Source: Candidatus Bathyarchaeota archaeon (GTDB lineage: Archaea > Thermoproteota > Bathyarchaeia > TCS64). Taken from it: a stretch of 56,938 bases of DNA. Shown one piece after another: positions 42,704-49,537 of the stretch. The position numbers were made by a program, and so were the translations under genes. The stretch lies in NCBI GenBank assembly GCA_026394265.1, contig JAPKYO010000040.1:1-56938 (forward strand), read 5' to 3'. Numbering within the stretch: position 1 is the first letter of the stretch; each line of letters begins with the position of its first letter. Under the pieces are notes generated by a model. It made no database searches and was not told where the DNA came from. It saw only the letters and a program-made list of their open reading frames with translations.

Positions 42704-43947
42704 TTAAGCACCGTTAAGCCGTTACTCGACGCGATTTCACTCAGTAAAGCCCGGTTATTAGTGGCTCTAGCCAACTGCTCCCTGTAGCTCTTCGCGATTA
42801 ATGTCTTAGCTGGGCCGGGGTCAGCTAAGAGGGCATCGACGCGTTTTCTAACCTTCTGGAAGAGCTCCGGGTCGGTGTACTCCAGGAAGTAATCGTTGAA
42901 GAGACCCGCCTCTTCGAACAGGTGATGGAGGCGAAGATCGTGTGCTACCGCGATCAGGGGGACATTAGCCCGCATGGATAGGACCGAGGCGTGGTACCTG
43001 GAGGTGACGAGGAGTTCGAGGGACCTCAGCACTGTTGTCATCTGCGAGGCATTGTAGTCGATTGCGGAGAAGACTTGCGCCATCTCGGGGTGGGCCATGT
43101 GGGAGCGTATTTTGTAACAGATCGGCGTATCCAGGCTCTCCATGGCGATCAGGGCCACGTGTTTACCGTATTCTCCTATCCAGCGATCGGCCTCTGAGGC
43201 CAGTCCCCTCGCGAGGGCCTCGGATGACTCTGTCCGCTGCCTGGAGGTCGAGTAGTAATAGGGCCATCTATAGCAATCCTCCTCGTTCCCTGTTAGCCTG
43301 ATGACGACGGGCCAGCGATAGAAGTCAACGGGGGCCAAACCGATGATCCCATTGTTTGTGGGCAATGTCTTGCTAATCGAGTCTCGGTCAGCTGGATCAG
43401 GGTCGAAGTAGAACGCGGTGTCGGCCGTGACCTTAATGGGGGCTGTTACACCCAACGACTTCAGTAGATCCGATGATGCGTTGTTTCGGGTGACTATTAG
43501 GTTGGTCTTGCTGGCCTCTCTCCTTACTAGCCATCTGTTAAACCCCGAGAGACTCCCCGCGTCGACTGCGTAGGCGATGCATGGTTTGCCCATAGCTCTC
43601 GCGCACCTCGTGGCCCAGAGGAACGCCCAGAGTAGAGCGGATGTCCACGTATCCATGTAGCAGCTGCCCTCCGTGAGGACCACAAAGTCGCTCTCCTTGA
43701 CCAGTCGCTGAATAACCGCGAAGAAGATCGACGGAAGCGGAGCAATCTTGAGGGTTTCGCTTTCTTGAATATATCTTCTCAGGTTTTCCTCATTCAGCGT
43801 CGGGATGGTGATTTTGGCCTCGGGGCCAAACACGGCCCTGACATCGTCGATTATTGTAAGAAGTCGGGCCTCTGATCCCGTGTTATTTGCCCCGTTATAC
43901 CCGAAAAGCAGTATATTAGTGGAGTTCAGGGGATTCATCTTCATCAT
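42700..43947 (-). CDS. Polysaccharide pyruvyl transferase family protein
   Basis: 415 residues from ATG 43947; further ATG codons two and four positions in are possible. N-terminal LLFGYNGANNTGSEARL and C-terminal LVTSRYHASVLSM...PLIAVAHD are the two conserved halves of the PssM/CsaB-type superfamily (PF04230). These add pyruvate ketals to glycans. The fold is GT-B-like and cytoplasmic. It is the first gene of a four-gene operon with a promoter TATA at 43999-44007 and an inverted repeat just downstream. Its link to the acyl-ligase fusion suggests a modified glycolipid, which is inference. Confidence 0.85.
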   Translation of the reverse strand: MMKMNPLNSTNILLFGYNGANNTGSEARLLTIIDDVRAVFGPEAKITIPTLNEENLRRYIQESETLKIAPLPSIFFAVIQRLVKESDFVVLTEGSCYMDTWTSALLWAFLWATRCARAMGKPCIAYAVDAGSLSGFNRWLVRREASKTNLIVTRNNASSDLLKSLGVTAPIKVTADTAFYFDPDPADRDSISKTLPTNNGIIGLAPVDFYRWPVVIRLTGNEEDCYRWPYYYSTSRQRTESSEALARGLASEADRWIGEYGKHVALIAMESLDTPICYKIRSHMAHPEMAQVFSAIDYNASQMTTVLRSLELLVTSRYHASVLSMRANVPLIAVAHDLRLHHLFEEAGLFNDYFLEYTDPELFQKVRKRVDALLADPGPAKTLIAKSYREQLARATNNRALLSEIASSNGLTVLK

Positions 43948-43983
43948 ACCCGTTTTGGCTGCGTTTTGATTTGAAATCTAAGT

Positions 43984-43996
43984 ACTTCATCGAAGT
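43984..43996 (-). promoter_or_regulatory. Inverted repeat at the start of the four-gene operon
   Basis: ACTTC-ATC-GAAGT is a perfect palindrome. It lies just downstream of the TATA (CATTTTATG on the minus strand, 43999-44007), so it would overlap the transcription start about 30 bp before the pyruvyl transferase ATG. Confidence 0.4.
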
Positions 43997-44007
43997 CTCA
44001 TAAAATG

Positions 44008-44490
44008 TTATCCGTTAAGCATGCGGGGCCTTAGCGCGTCTACAAACGCTTCTATTTCCTCGCTGACGTGTCCCAGCTTGATGTCCCTCGACTTGAATTT
44101 TGCAGACACTAGGGGCTTTTTACCCGCGAGTCTCTCCATAGTCGAGAGGGTTCCCGCCGGCCAGAGGCTATACGTCGCGAAGACGGCGACCTCGGGGAGC
44201 TTGCCCTGGGTACTGGCGAAGTAGTCTTTGATAGGTTTCGAGGGAGAGAATCCATTCACCGGGGTCCCCACAATCACGAGACTATAATCCGATGGGTTAT
44301 ATCTGTGGGTGTCATTGCCTCCGTCCTTCGCCTCCACCTCCTCGAGGTCGGCACCCGTTCTCTTGGAGATCGCCTCCGCAACAGCCCGCGTGTTGCCTCC
44401 CTTTGAGTAGTAGACAACCAGCATCCTCCTTCCCGCTGCTTTCCCCATATTGTTTTGAGGGTTTTCCGCCTTGTTCTTTCCAACGCTCAT
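44008..44490 (-). CDS. Flavodoxin
   Basis: 160 residues from ATG 44490. The FMN phosphate loop SKGGNTR (about 30-36), GTPVNGFSPSKP and TYSLWPAGTLSTME are typical of the flavodoxin/FldA-like group. An N-terminal extension of 20 Asn/Lys-rich residues precedes the fold, so an internal start (MLVVYYSKGG) is possible. The promoter TATA directly abuts an ACTCG-N10-CGAGT operator (44530-44549) shared with the split-barrel flavoprotein operon. The two are therefore probably co-regulated. Confidence 0.88.
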   Translation of the reverse strand: MSVGKNKAENPQNNMGKAAGRRMLVVYYSKGGNTRAVAEAISKRTGADLEEVEAKDGGNDTHRYNPSDYSLVIVGTPVNGFSPSKPIKDYFASTQGKLPEVAVFATYSLWPAGTLSTMERLAGKKPLVSAKFKSRDIKLGHVSEEIEAFVDALRPRMLNG

Positions 44491-44529
44491 GTCAATTTCA
44501 CTAAGCAGAACATGCGGACAGTCGATAAA

Positions 44530-44549
44530 ACTCGCTCGAACTATCGAGT
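44530..44549 (-). promoter_or_regulatory. Operator ACTCG-N10-CGAGT abutting the flavodoxin TATA box
   Basis: In the direction of transcription the right arm CGAGT runs straight into TTTATC, the flavodoxin TATA. A further half-site (ACTCG, 44562-44566) lies upstream and makes an extended ATCGAGTG/CACTCGAT inverted repeat (44543-44568). The same arrangement, in the same orientation relative to the gene, occurs at 45819-45838. Confidence 0.65.
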
Positions 44550-44601
44550 GGGAAAATTCACACTCGATGATTGAATTAACTAAGTTTTAAGAATTAGTTC
44601 T

Positions 44602-45450
44602 TCAGCGTCGTGGCCTCTCCTGGGTCCAAAACCATGGCACCTGTTTTGCATGACTCCAATAGTATTCAAACAAGTCATGGCACCACCCGTGGAATGCCGG
44701 GTCCTTCGAGGAGTACCCGAGGACATCCACGTCTCCATCCTTCTTCGGTAGGGCCAGGATGGATACTTCCTTCTCCGTCATGTACATCCTGATCTTGACT
44801 TCGTCGAAGTGCCTAACCTGCAAAGAGCCCATCTTCCAGTTCTTCTCGAAGAAGTCCAAGGCATCCTCGGGCACATCATTCATCACCTTCTCGGATGGGA
44901 CGTAGCCGGTTGGCTCGATGGCCCTTATCTTGACGCCCCTCGTTAACTCGTCGACTACGTCGGTGGGGTCCCTCGGGCTGATGAGTCTCCCCGGCGCGAT
45001 GAAGTACTCGTACTCGCTTGCCTCCCTTCGCGCCCTTCCGATGTTCTCAACCACGTCGAGAATATCCATGACTCTCTCGTTCACCCTGAGTTCACCCAGT
45101 CTGGATACGAATGATGGTGGAAGCCAGCTGGTCCTATGGGTGAGGATGTAGTCCTTCTCCATGGACAGGAACTCGTACGGCGCCAGCAGCTTCAGAGCGT
45201 TTTCCCCGAAGGAAGTCAAGACGTAGTCTCCCTCGGAGTCCCTCTCCACCATAGAGATCTGGATCAGCCTGCTGACGTTCCTTGACGTCCCCTGAGCCGT
45301 GAAGCTCAAGTTTTTCGCTATCTTGGAGAGGTTCATCGGCCCCTTCTCTAACTCGAGGAGGATCCTGAGTCTGTCGTCGTTCGACAATTCGAAAAGCAGG
45401 TCACACAGGTTCTCCAAACTCAGGCACCGATGAAGATTGGGTGACTCCAC
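44602..45450 (-). CDS. FilR1/DUF1724-type winged-HTH transcriptional regulator
   Basis: 282 residues from GTG 45450. The TATA (GTTTATAAAA, minus strand) is centred about 26 nt upstream, so the mRNA is leaderless. The N-terminal wHTH (SNDDRLRILLELEKGPMNLSK...SFTAQGTSRNVSRL) is followed by the archaeal methanogenesis-regulator middle domain (PF08350 type), with YEYFIAPGRLISPRD and VKIRMYMTEKEVSILALP near the C-terminus. It sits between two promoters that share one operator architecture and carries a different palindrome at its own promoter. The most economical reading is that it controls the flavodoxin and the PPOX operon. Confidence 0.85.
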   Translation of the reverse strand: MESPNLHRCLSLENLCDLLFELSNDDRLRILLELEKGPMNLSKIAKNLSFTAQGTSRNVSRLIQISMVERDSEGDYVLTSFGENALKLLAPYEFLSMEKDYILTHRTSWLPPSFVSRLGELRVNERVMDILDVVENIGRARREASEYEYFIAPGRLISPRDPTDVVDELTRGVKIRAIEPTGYVPSEKVMNDVPEDALDFFEKNWKMGSLQVRHFDEVKIRMYMTEKEVSILALPKKDGDVDVLGYSSKDPAFHGWCHDLFEYYWSHAKQVPWFWTQERPRR

Positions 45451-45476
45451 TTATGAAACATGAGGTGGTTTTATAA

Positions 45477-45493
45477 ACGCGGTTCCACCGCGT
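45477..45493 (-). promoter_or_regulatory. Palindrome ACGCGGT-TCC-ACCGCGT upstream of the regulator gene
   Basis: A perfect 7-bp inverted repeat with 3-bp spacer adjoins the TATA of the regulator gene on its upstream side. It is a candidate autoregulatory site and differs from the ACTCG operator. Confidence 0.5.
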
Positions 45494-45501
45494 GCTCATC
45501 T

Positions 45502-45753
45502 TTACACGTGTGATATCATCAGCGCCTCTCCATCGGCGAGGTCCAGCCTAAAGACTCCGTTATCGCCCACTATCTGCAGCATTATTCCCTCAATCACCTC
45601 GATGTGTATGATCTCGCCCAACTCCCCCTCGAAGAGTACGTCGCCCTTAGACTCGTCTGATACCGTTATCTTCTTCACGTGGTCCTTCGACGCCAACTCT
45701 ATCGAGAACGAGTGTTTACAGGGACCCGTAGTCTCGTTTCTCATTTCTGGCAC
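45502..45753 (-). CDS. Small protein, function unknown
   Basis: 83 residues from ATG 45753. It is predicted mainly beta: FSIELASKDHVKKITVSDESKGDVLFEGELGEI (split here as FSIELASKDHVKKITVSDE and SKGDVLFEGELGEI), then IHIEVIEGIMLQIVG and GVFRLDLADGEALMI. This could be a small barrel. A TATA-like CCACTTATCCC lies about 35 nt upstream. It is divergent from the PPOX unit and on the same strand as the regulator, 49 bp ahead of it. I do not recognise the family. Confidence 0.6.
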   Translation of the reverse strand: MPEMRNETTGPCKHSFSIELASKDHVKKITVSDESKGDVLFEGELGEIIHIEVIEGIMLQIVGDNGVFRLDLADGEALMISHV

Positions 45754-45818
45754 TCACTCGCCATCTGGTGGTCAATTAGTGGGATAAGTGGCTCGAACAC
45801 TTGATTATGATTTTTCAA

Positions 45819-45838
45819 ACTCGCGGGTTCAGTCGAGT
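45819..45838 (+). promoter_or_regulatory. Operator ACTCG-N10-CGAGT abutting the TATA box of the PPOX unit
   Basis: The right arm CGAGT (45834-45838) runs directly into TTTATCC, the TATA of the downstream genes. It is the same architecture as at 44530-44549, where the arms also enclose exactly 10 bp. Confidence 0.65.
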
Positions 45839-45876
45839 TTTATCCGATTCGAGGGTATGGCTAACCCGTGTGTAAA

Positions 45877-45969
45877 ATGAGTAAGACAATATCAGGTAAG
45901 GCCATAATCGCATACACGAGTGTACCAAGATGGACGGCGCGCTCGCTTCGAGTTGGCTGGATATTTTAG
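45877..45969 (+). CDS. 30-residue leader ORF ahead of the PPOX gene
   Basis: ATG 45877 begins about 10 nt after the predicted transcription start and opens 30 residues ending IF-TAG. The AGGTGA ribosome-binding site of the PPOX gene overlaps its stop codon. It is therefore either a translated leader peptide coupling to PPOX or a chance frame. No homologue is recognised. Confidence 0.3.
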   Translation: MSKTISGKAIIAYTSVPRWTARSLRVGWIF

Positions 45970-45978
45970 GTGAACGAT

Positions 45979-46389
45979 ATGGAGTCACATATCCCTGTCT
46001 CGCACATGGACCTGCTCGATAGCACCGTAGACGTCGTCTTGACGACGGTATCCCCGAAGGGCTACCCCCAGAGTACCCTAGTCTGGTGTAGCTACGACGG
46101 AGAGCACGTGCTTCTGAACACTGGGATCGGCTACCAGAAGGAGAGGAACATGAGAGGAAACCCAAAGGTCTCCGTATTTGCAGTTGACCGAGCCGATAAG
46201 ATGAGGTGGATCGAGGTGCAAGGTGACGTTGAATTGATCCCGGAGGGTGCGGTCGAACACCTCAACCGGCTCGCACTGGCTTATACGGGTAAATCTGATT
46301 TCTACCGAGACGTAATGCCTGAGCTAGCGGGCAAGGAGGAGCGTGTTATCGTGAAGGTGATTCCGAATAGAGTACGAGTTGGCCGATAA
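45979..46389 (+). CDS. PPOX-class split-barrel flavin/F420-binding protein
   Basis: 136 residues from ATG 45979, with AGGTGA five bases upstream (GTG 45970 is possible). The stretch VDVVLTTVSPKGYPQSTLVWCSYDGEHVLLNTG and RNMRGNPKVSVFAVD is the pyridoxamine-oxidase-like split barrel. In archaea it often binds F420 (or FMN). It would reduce or oxidise an unidentified substrate. Its promoter carries the operator shared with the flavodoxin. It is preceded by the 30-residue leader ORF. Confidence 0.88.
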   Translation: MESHIPVSHMDLLDSTVDVVLTTVSPKGYPQSTLVWCSYDGEHVLLNTGIGYQKERNMRGNPKVSVFAVDRADKMRWIEVQGDVELIPEGAVEHLNRLALAYTGKSDFYRDVMPELAGKEERVIVKVIPNRVRVGR

Positions 46390-46524
46390 ATCGATACGAG
46401 TATAAGGCAACCATTCAAGCCATTCCTCTTCTCAAACGTCGAATACCTATACAGCCAACTAAACGAGTACAGGAGCAAGCACTCCCTCCCCGGGGCCGCC
46501 CTAAAAACCAACCCGGGGAAATGA
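46390..46524 (+). pseudogene. Open remnant in frame after the PPOX stop codon
   Basis: Directly after the PPOX TAA the same frame stays open for 44 codons with sensible protein-like sequence (PFLFSNVEYLYSQLNEYRSK, then HSLPGAALKTNPGK) and ends at TGA. There is no start codon, so it is probably the 3' end of another, decayed gene. I cannot name the family. A coding extension by readthrough is unlikely but possible. Confidence 0.25.
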
Positions 46525-46538
46525 GGGAAACGCTACGG

Positions 46539-47450
46539 CTAGAAGGCCCGAACCCCGCTGCGTCGCGCCTCACCGAGGGCAGCCTCATCCCAGCGTCCGA
46601 ATGTCTCCGCCGCCAGCTTCAGGTACCCAATCTTACCCGGGTCCCTCCCCTCAAGCGCCGCCACCGTGGCATCCAACGCCACGCAGTCCACGCTCCCGAG
46701 AAGTATCCCCTTGTTCTTCGCGGTCTGGGGCCTGATCGCCTCCGCCTCCGTCTTCCCCATCGACGCCGTCAGCACACCGTCCACCATCCCCTTCACGTCG
46801 AAGAGGGAGCGGTACACCTTGTTCATGTCCACGATGCATTGGGCGAGGTAACAGTCCCCGTCGCCGTGGTACTTGCGCCGCCCCGGCCCCGGGATCATCC
46901 CGAAGAAGTTCTTCAGCGACAGACTCACAACGATCGGCTCGTGGTTCAGCCGATACTTCGCAAGGCTGAGGAATGTGCCGCCCCGCAGCTCGAACAGCCT
47001 CTCCGGGACACGTGCGTACATCTCCTCGAAGAGCACCGGCGGATACTTCTCCGCCATCTTCTTCACCACCCCCGGCTCCACCGTTCGCTTCGCCCACACC
47101 TCCTCGGTGACGTTCACGTACTCCACCCCATGCTTCTTCAGAACGTCACCTATCCCCGAGTACTTGAGGAACCACTCGTCGCTCCTCTTCAGGTCGGTTC
47201 GCTTCACCGACCCGATGCCCTTACCGTTTAGCGCGTCCTCTGTCCTCGCCCACCCGTAGCTCTCGGTGACAACCGCCTCCCCGCCGATCGCCGACAGCAC
47301 GCCGTCCAGCACCGCCGCCTCAGTGAAATTATTAATCGTACCCCAGTTGGGCTTGATGATCACCGGCGGCTTCAGTTTTAGCTCAGAGACCACCTTCTCG
47401 TAAATCGACGGGTCCCGCGACTGCTCAAGGATAACCTTACCAAACTTCAA
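46539..47450 (-). CDS. DUF362 domain protein
   Basis: 303 residues from ATG 47450. The family hallmark is clear: IIKPNWGT (32-39), VVSLSLKNFFGMIPG and RKYHG, then SMGKTEAEAIRPQ, ending VDCVALDATVAALEG. DUF362 proteins often carry Fe-S or act in redox contexts, but no function is settled; no ferredoxin motif is seen in this one. It is isolated, divergent from the VapBC operon. The 140 bp between them hold A/T-rich promoter sequence. Confidence 0.88.
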   Translation of the reverse strand: MKFGKVILEQSRDPSIYEKVVSELKLKPPVIIKPNWGTINNFTEAAVLDGVLSAIGGEAVVTESYGWARTEDALNGKGIGSVKRTDLKRSDEWFLKYSGIGDVLKKHGVEYVNVTEEVWAKRTVEPGVVKKMAEKYPPVLFEEMYARVPERLFELRGGTFLSLAKYRLNHEPIVVSLSLKNFFGMIPGPGRRKYHGDGDCYLAQCIVDMNKVYRSLFDVKGMVDGVLTASMGKTEAEAIRPQTAKNKGILLGSVDCVALDATVAALEGRDPGKIGYLKLAAETFGRWDEAALGEARRSGVRAF

Positions 47451-47590
47451 GCATCTTCCCCCGAAAACACTGATACAATGACGCCCAACCCGATTTTAGA
47501 CTTGTGGAAAATAAATACCCGAGAAGAAATAAACACCTTATCCCTCACCAATTTATACCACGTAAGGGAAACCTTTATGTCACCCCAATA

Positions 47591-47610
47591 GGTAAACCAA
47601 TATGTTTACC
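47591..47610 (+). promoter_or_regulatory. Palindrome GGTAAAC-N6-GTTTACC before vapB
   Basis: A perfect 7-bp inverted repeat enclosing CAATAT ends one base before ATG 47611 and contains the upstream ATG 47602. A TATA-like CCTTTATG (47568-47575) is about 26 nt upstream of its centre. It would let VapBC cover the transcription start, as expected of toxin-antitoxin autoregulation. Confidence 0.6.
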
Positions 47611-47841
47611 ATGGCGCAGTACGAGACCCTCTCAACCAAGGTCCCCGCCGAACTCAAGGCGAAGATCAAGAGACACGGTATAAACGCCTCCCGCGTCATG
47701 AGGAAGTCCCTAGAGAAGGAGGTCGCCAGAGCCGAGGCAGAGGAGATCGATGCCCGCCTCGAGAAGCTGGCCGCAGCCTTGGACCGAATCGACATCGACA
47801 CCGCAACGGCGGGTATCCGAGAGGACAGGGACCGCCGCTGA
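47611..47841 (+). CDS. vapB: VapB-type antitoxin
   Basis: 76 residues from ATG 47611. The N-terminal TLSTKVPAELKAKIKRHGI is a ribbon-helix-helix-like DNA-binding start, followed by a long charged helix (MRKSLEKEVARAEAEEI) that would wrap the toxin. The stop codon TGA overlaps the toxin start by four bases (CTGA). A 20-bp palindrome just upstream is the probable operator. Pairing with the PIN-domain gene makes the assignment firm. Confidence 0.85.
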   Translation: MAQYETLSTKVPAELKAKIKRHGINASRVMRKSLEKEVARAEAEEIDARLEKLAAALDRIDIDTATAGIREDRDRR

Positions 47842-48236
47842 GCATACTCGCAGACTCCTCCACTATCTTCCGTGCCCTCGTCACACGCACGACACGCCGC
47901 ATAGCCGGCCACAACACACTCGAACTCGTACGCTACGAGGTTGGGAACGCCATCATCAAGGAGAATCGCATATTCAAGACCCTAACCCCCGACCAAGCTG
48001 AAGCATTAACCCGTGAGGCATACAACCTCCTCAACAATATGATTATTCTACCAACCGAGGGTAACGAGCCCGCTACAACGCGCGTCGCCATAGAGACTGG
48101 CCTCACATACTACGACGCATCGTACCTACATACCGCAAAAACACTCGGCCTCACTCTAGCAACTGAAGACACCCGCCTTAGAGAAGCAGCCAAAAAAGCT
48201 GGCACACCGACGACAAGTCTCATTGAATTGGTCTGA
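47838..48236 (+). CDS. vapC: VapC toxin (PIN-domain RNase) with a CTG start
   Basis: 132 residues if translation begins at CTG 47838, which overlaps the vapB stop codon as CTGA. No ATG, GTG or TTG precedes the domain; the first ATG (48039) lies after half of it. The frame gives ILADSSTIFRALVT, the normal PIN start, and all four acidic residues (D6, E34, D93, D111) with YYDASYLHTAKTLG. VapC cuts RNA, often tRNA. Either CTG is the real start, coupled to vapB termination, or the start codon was lost. Otherwise it is intact. Confidence 0.8.
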   Translation: MSILADSSTIFRALVTRTTRRIAGHNTLELVRYEVGNAIIKENRIFKTLTPDQAEALTREAYNLLNNMIILPTEGNEPATTRVAIETGLTYYDASYLHTAKTLGLTLATEDTRLREAAKKAGTPTTSLIELV

Positions 48237-48263
48237 AACCCGCGAAAGTCCCGGCCGCCAAGA

Positions 48264-49226
48264 TTAGGGATTTTTCAGTATGTCTCGGAGCATATCCGCG
48301 GTGAGGTTTCCGCCGCTCAGAACCACCCCGACCCTCTTGCCCCTCAGCTCGTCACGCATCTTTATGGCCGCCGCGAGTGAGGCCGCCCCCGCCCCCTCGG
48401 CAATCGTGTGAGCCTTCCCCACGTACAGCCTGATGGCCGCCCTCATCTCCTCCTCCGACACCAGCACGAAGCCATCCAGGTTATCCCTCATGATCTCAAG
48501 GGGAAGCTCGAAGGCACTCCTCGTGGCCAAACCGTCGGCGAACGTCTTCGACCTCCCCGTGCTCTCCATCTTCCCGCTCCTCCAGCTGAGGTAGACGCTC
48601 TGCGCCTCCTCGGCCTGAACACCGATCACCCTCGTCTCCGGGGACATGGCCTTGTAGACGGTTGAGACCCCCGAGGCGCCGGACCCCCCGCCCACCGGGA
48701 CGATGACCGCGTCGAGGGCCGGCTCATCCTCGATCATCTCGAGGCCGATCGTCCCGACCCCCGCGATGAGGTGGGGCTCGTTCCCGCTGTGAATATACCT
48801 GTAACCTCCCTCGCGGGCGAGCCTCTCCGCGTTATTCTTGGCCTCCTCGAAGTCCGCCCCCTCCTCGACGATCTCCGCCCCGAAGCCCCTGATGGCGCGC
48901 ACCTTATCCGGGTTCGGGTTCCTCGGCACACACACGATCGCCTTAACGCCGAACATCTTCGACGCCAACGCAATCGACTGACCGTGGTTCCCCGTGGAGG
49001 CCGTGACGACGCCGAGGCGCCTCTCCTCCTCACCGAGCTGGCTCACCAGGTTTATCCCGCCCCTGATCTTAAACGCGCACGTGGGCTGGTGATTCTCATG
49101 CTTCACATGCACCTCGACGCCTACCGCCTCGGAGAGCGCGCCGTACTCACGCAGGGGCGTCTTCGCTAGGTAGGGCATGATCCGCTTCCGGGCAGCCAGA
49201 ACATCCTTGAGAGTGGGTTTGTACAT
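48264..49226 (-). CDS. Threonine/serine dehydratase-like PLP enzyme
   Basis: 320 residues from ATG 49226; a TATA (TTATAAATC, minus strand) is centred about 25 nt upstream, so leaderless. PLP-Lys53 in CAFKIRGG, ASTGNHGQS (the Asn-Gly loop) and GGGSGASG are the fold-type II hallmarks. There is no regulatory ACT domain, so it is a short catabolic form. It may be a threonine/serine ammonia-lyase or a serine racemase. The C-terminal Ser in VVLSGGN binds the PLP pyridine nitrogen. It would produce a keto acid and ammonia from threonine or serine. Confidence 0.9.
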   Translation of the reverse strand: MYKPTLKDVLAARKRIMPYLAKTPLREYGALSEAVGVEVHVKHENHQPTCAFKIRGGINLVSQLGEEERRLGVVTASTGNHGQSIALASKMFGVKAIVCVPRNPNPDKVRAIRGFGAEIVEEGADFEEAKNNAERLAREGGYRYIHSGNEPHLIAGVGTIGLEMIEDEPALDAVIVPVGGGSGASGVSTVYKAMSPETRVIGVQAEEAQSVYLSWRSGKMESTGRSKTFADGLATRSAFELPLEIMRDNLDGFVLVSEEEMRAAIRLYVGKAHTIAEGAGAASLAAAIKMRDELRGKRVGVVLSGGNLTADMLRDILKNP

Positions 49227-49299
49227 ACACTCCTAACCGGGGAGTCTAGATTTATAACAAGCACTAGCTTAGCCGAGTCACGTTTTTTTCCGCGTTATC

Positions 49300-49494
49300 A
49301 TGGACTACGCATACAACGGGGCAGCTACGGCGACCCAGATGATGGAAAAACAGCCATCCCTAGTAGCAGGGAACATGTACCCAGCCACGGCGACACAAAC
49401 AGATAGAAAAATGCCATACCTAGTAGCAGGGAATCCAGACCCAGCCACCGACGCGGAAAAGCAAAATTTTCCCAAAAAAAACGATGTTTCATGA
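49300..49494 (+). CDS. Small ORF with an internal tandem repeat
   Basis: 64 residues from ATG 49300. A unit of about 22 codons occurs twice: ATATQMMEKQPSLVAGNMYP and ATATQTDRKMPYLVAGNPDP. In the DNA, CTAGTAGCAGGGAA is exact in both, and CAGC(T/C)ACGGCGAC is nearly so. Each copy can also form a small CCCT/AGGG-type hairpin, so the repeat could act as RNA. T- and A-runs lie on both sides. No family is recognised. The rest of 49227-49537 shows a short promoter zone only. Confidence 0.4.
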   Translation: MDYAYNGAATATQMMEKQPSLVAGNMYPATATQTDRKMPYLVAGNPDPATDAEKQNFPKKNDVS

Positions 49495-49537
49495 ACATTT
49501 TTTCGCGTTATACCCTACTACGCTCACAAAGGAGGGG

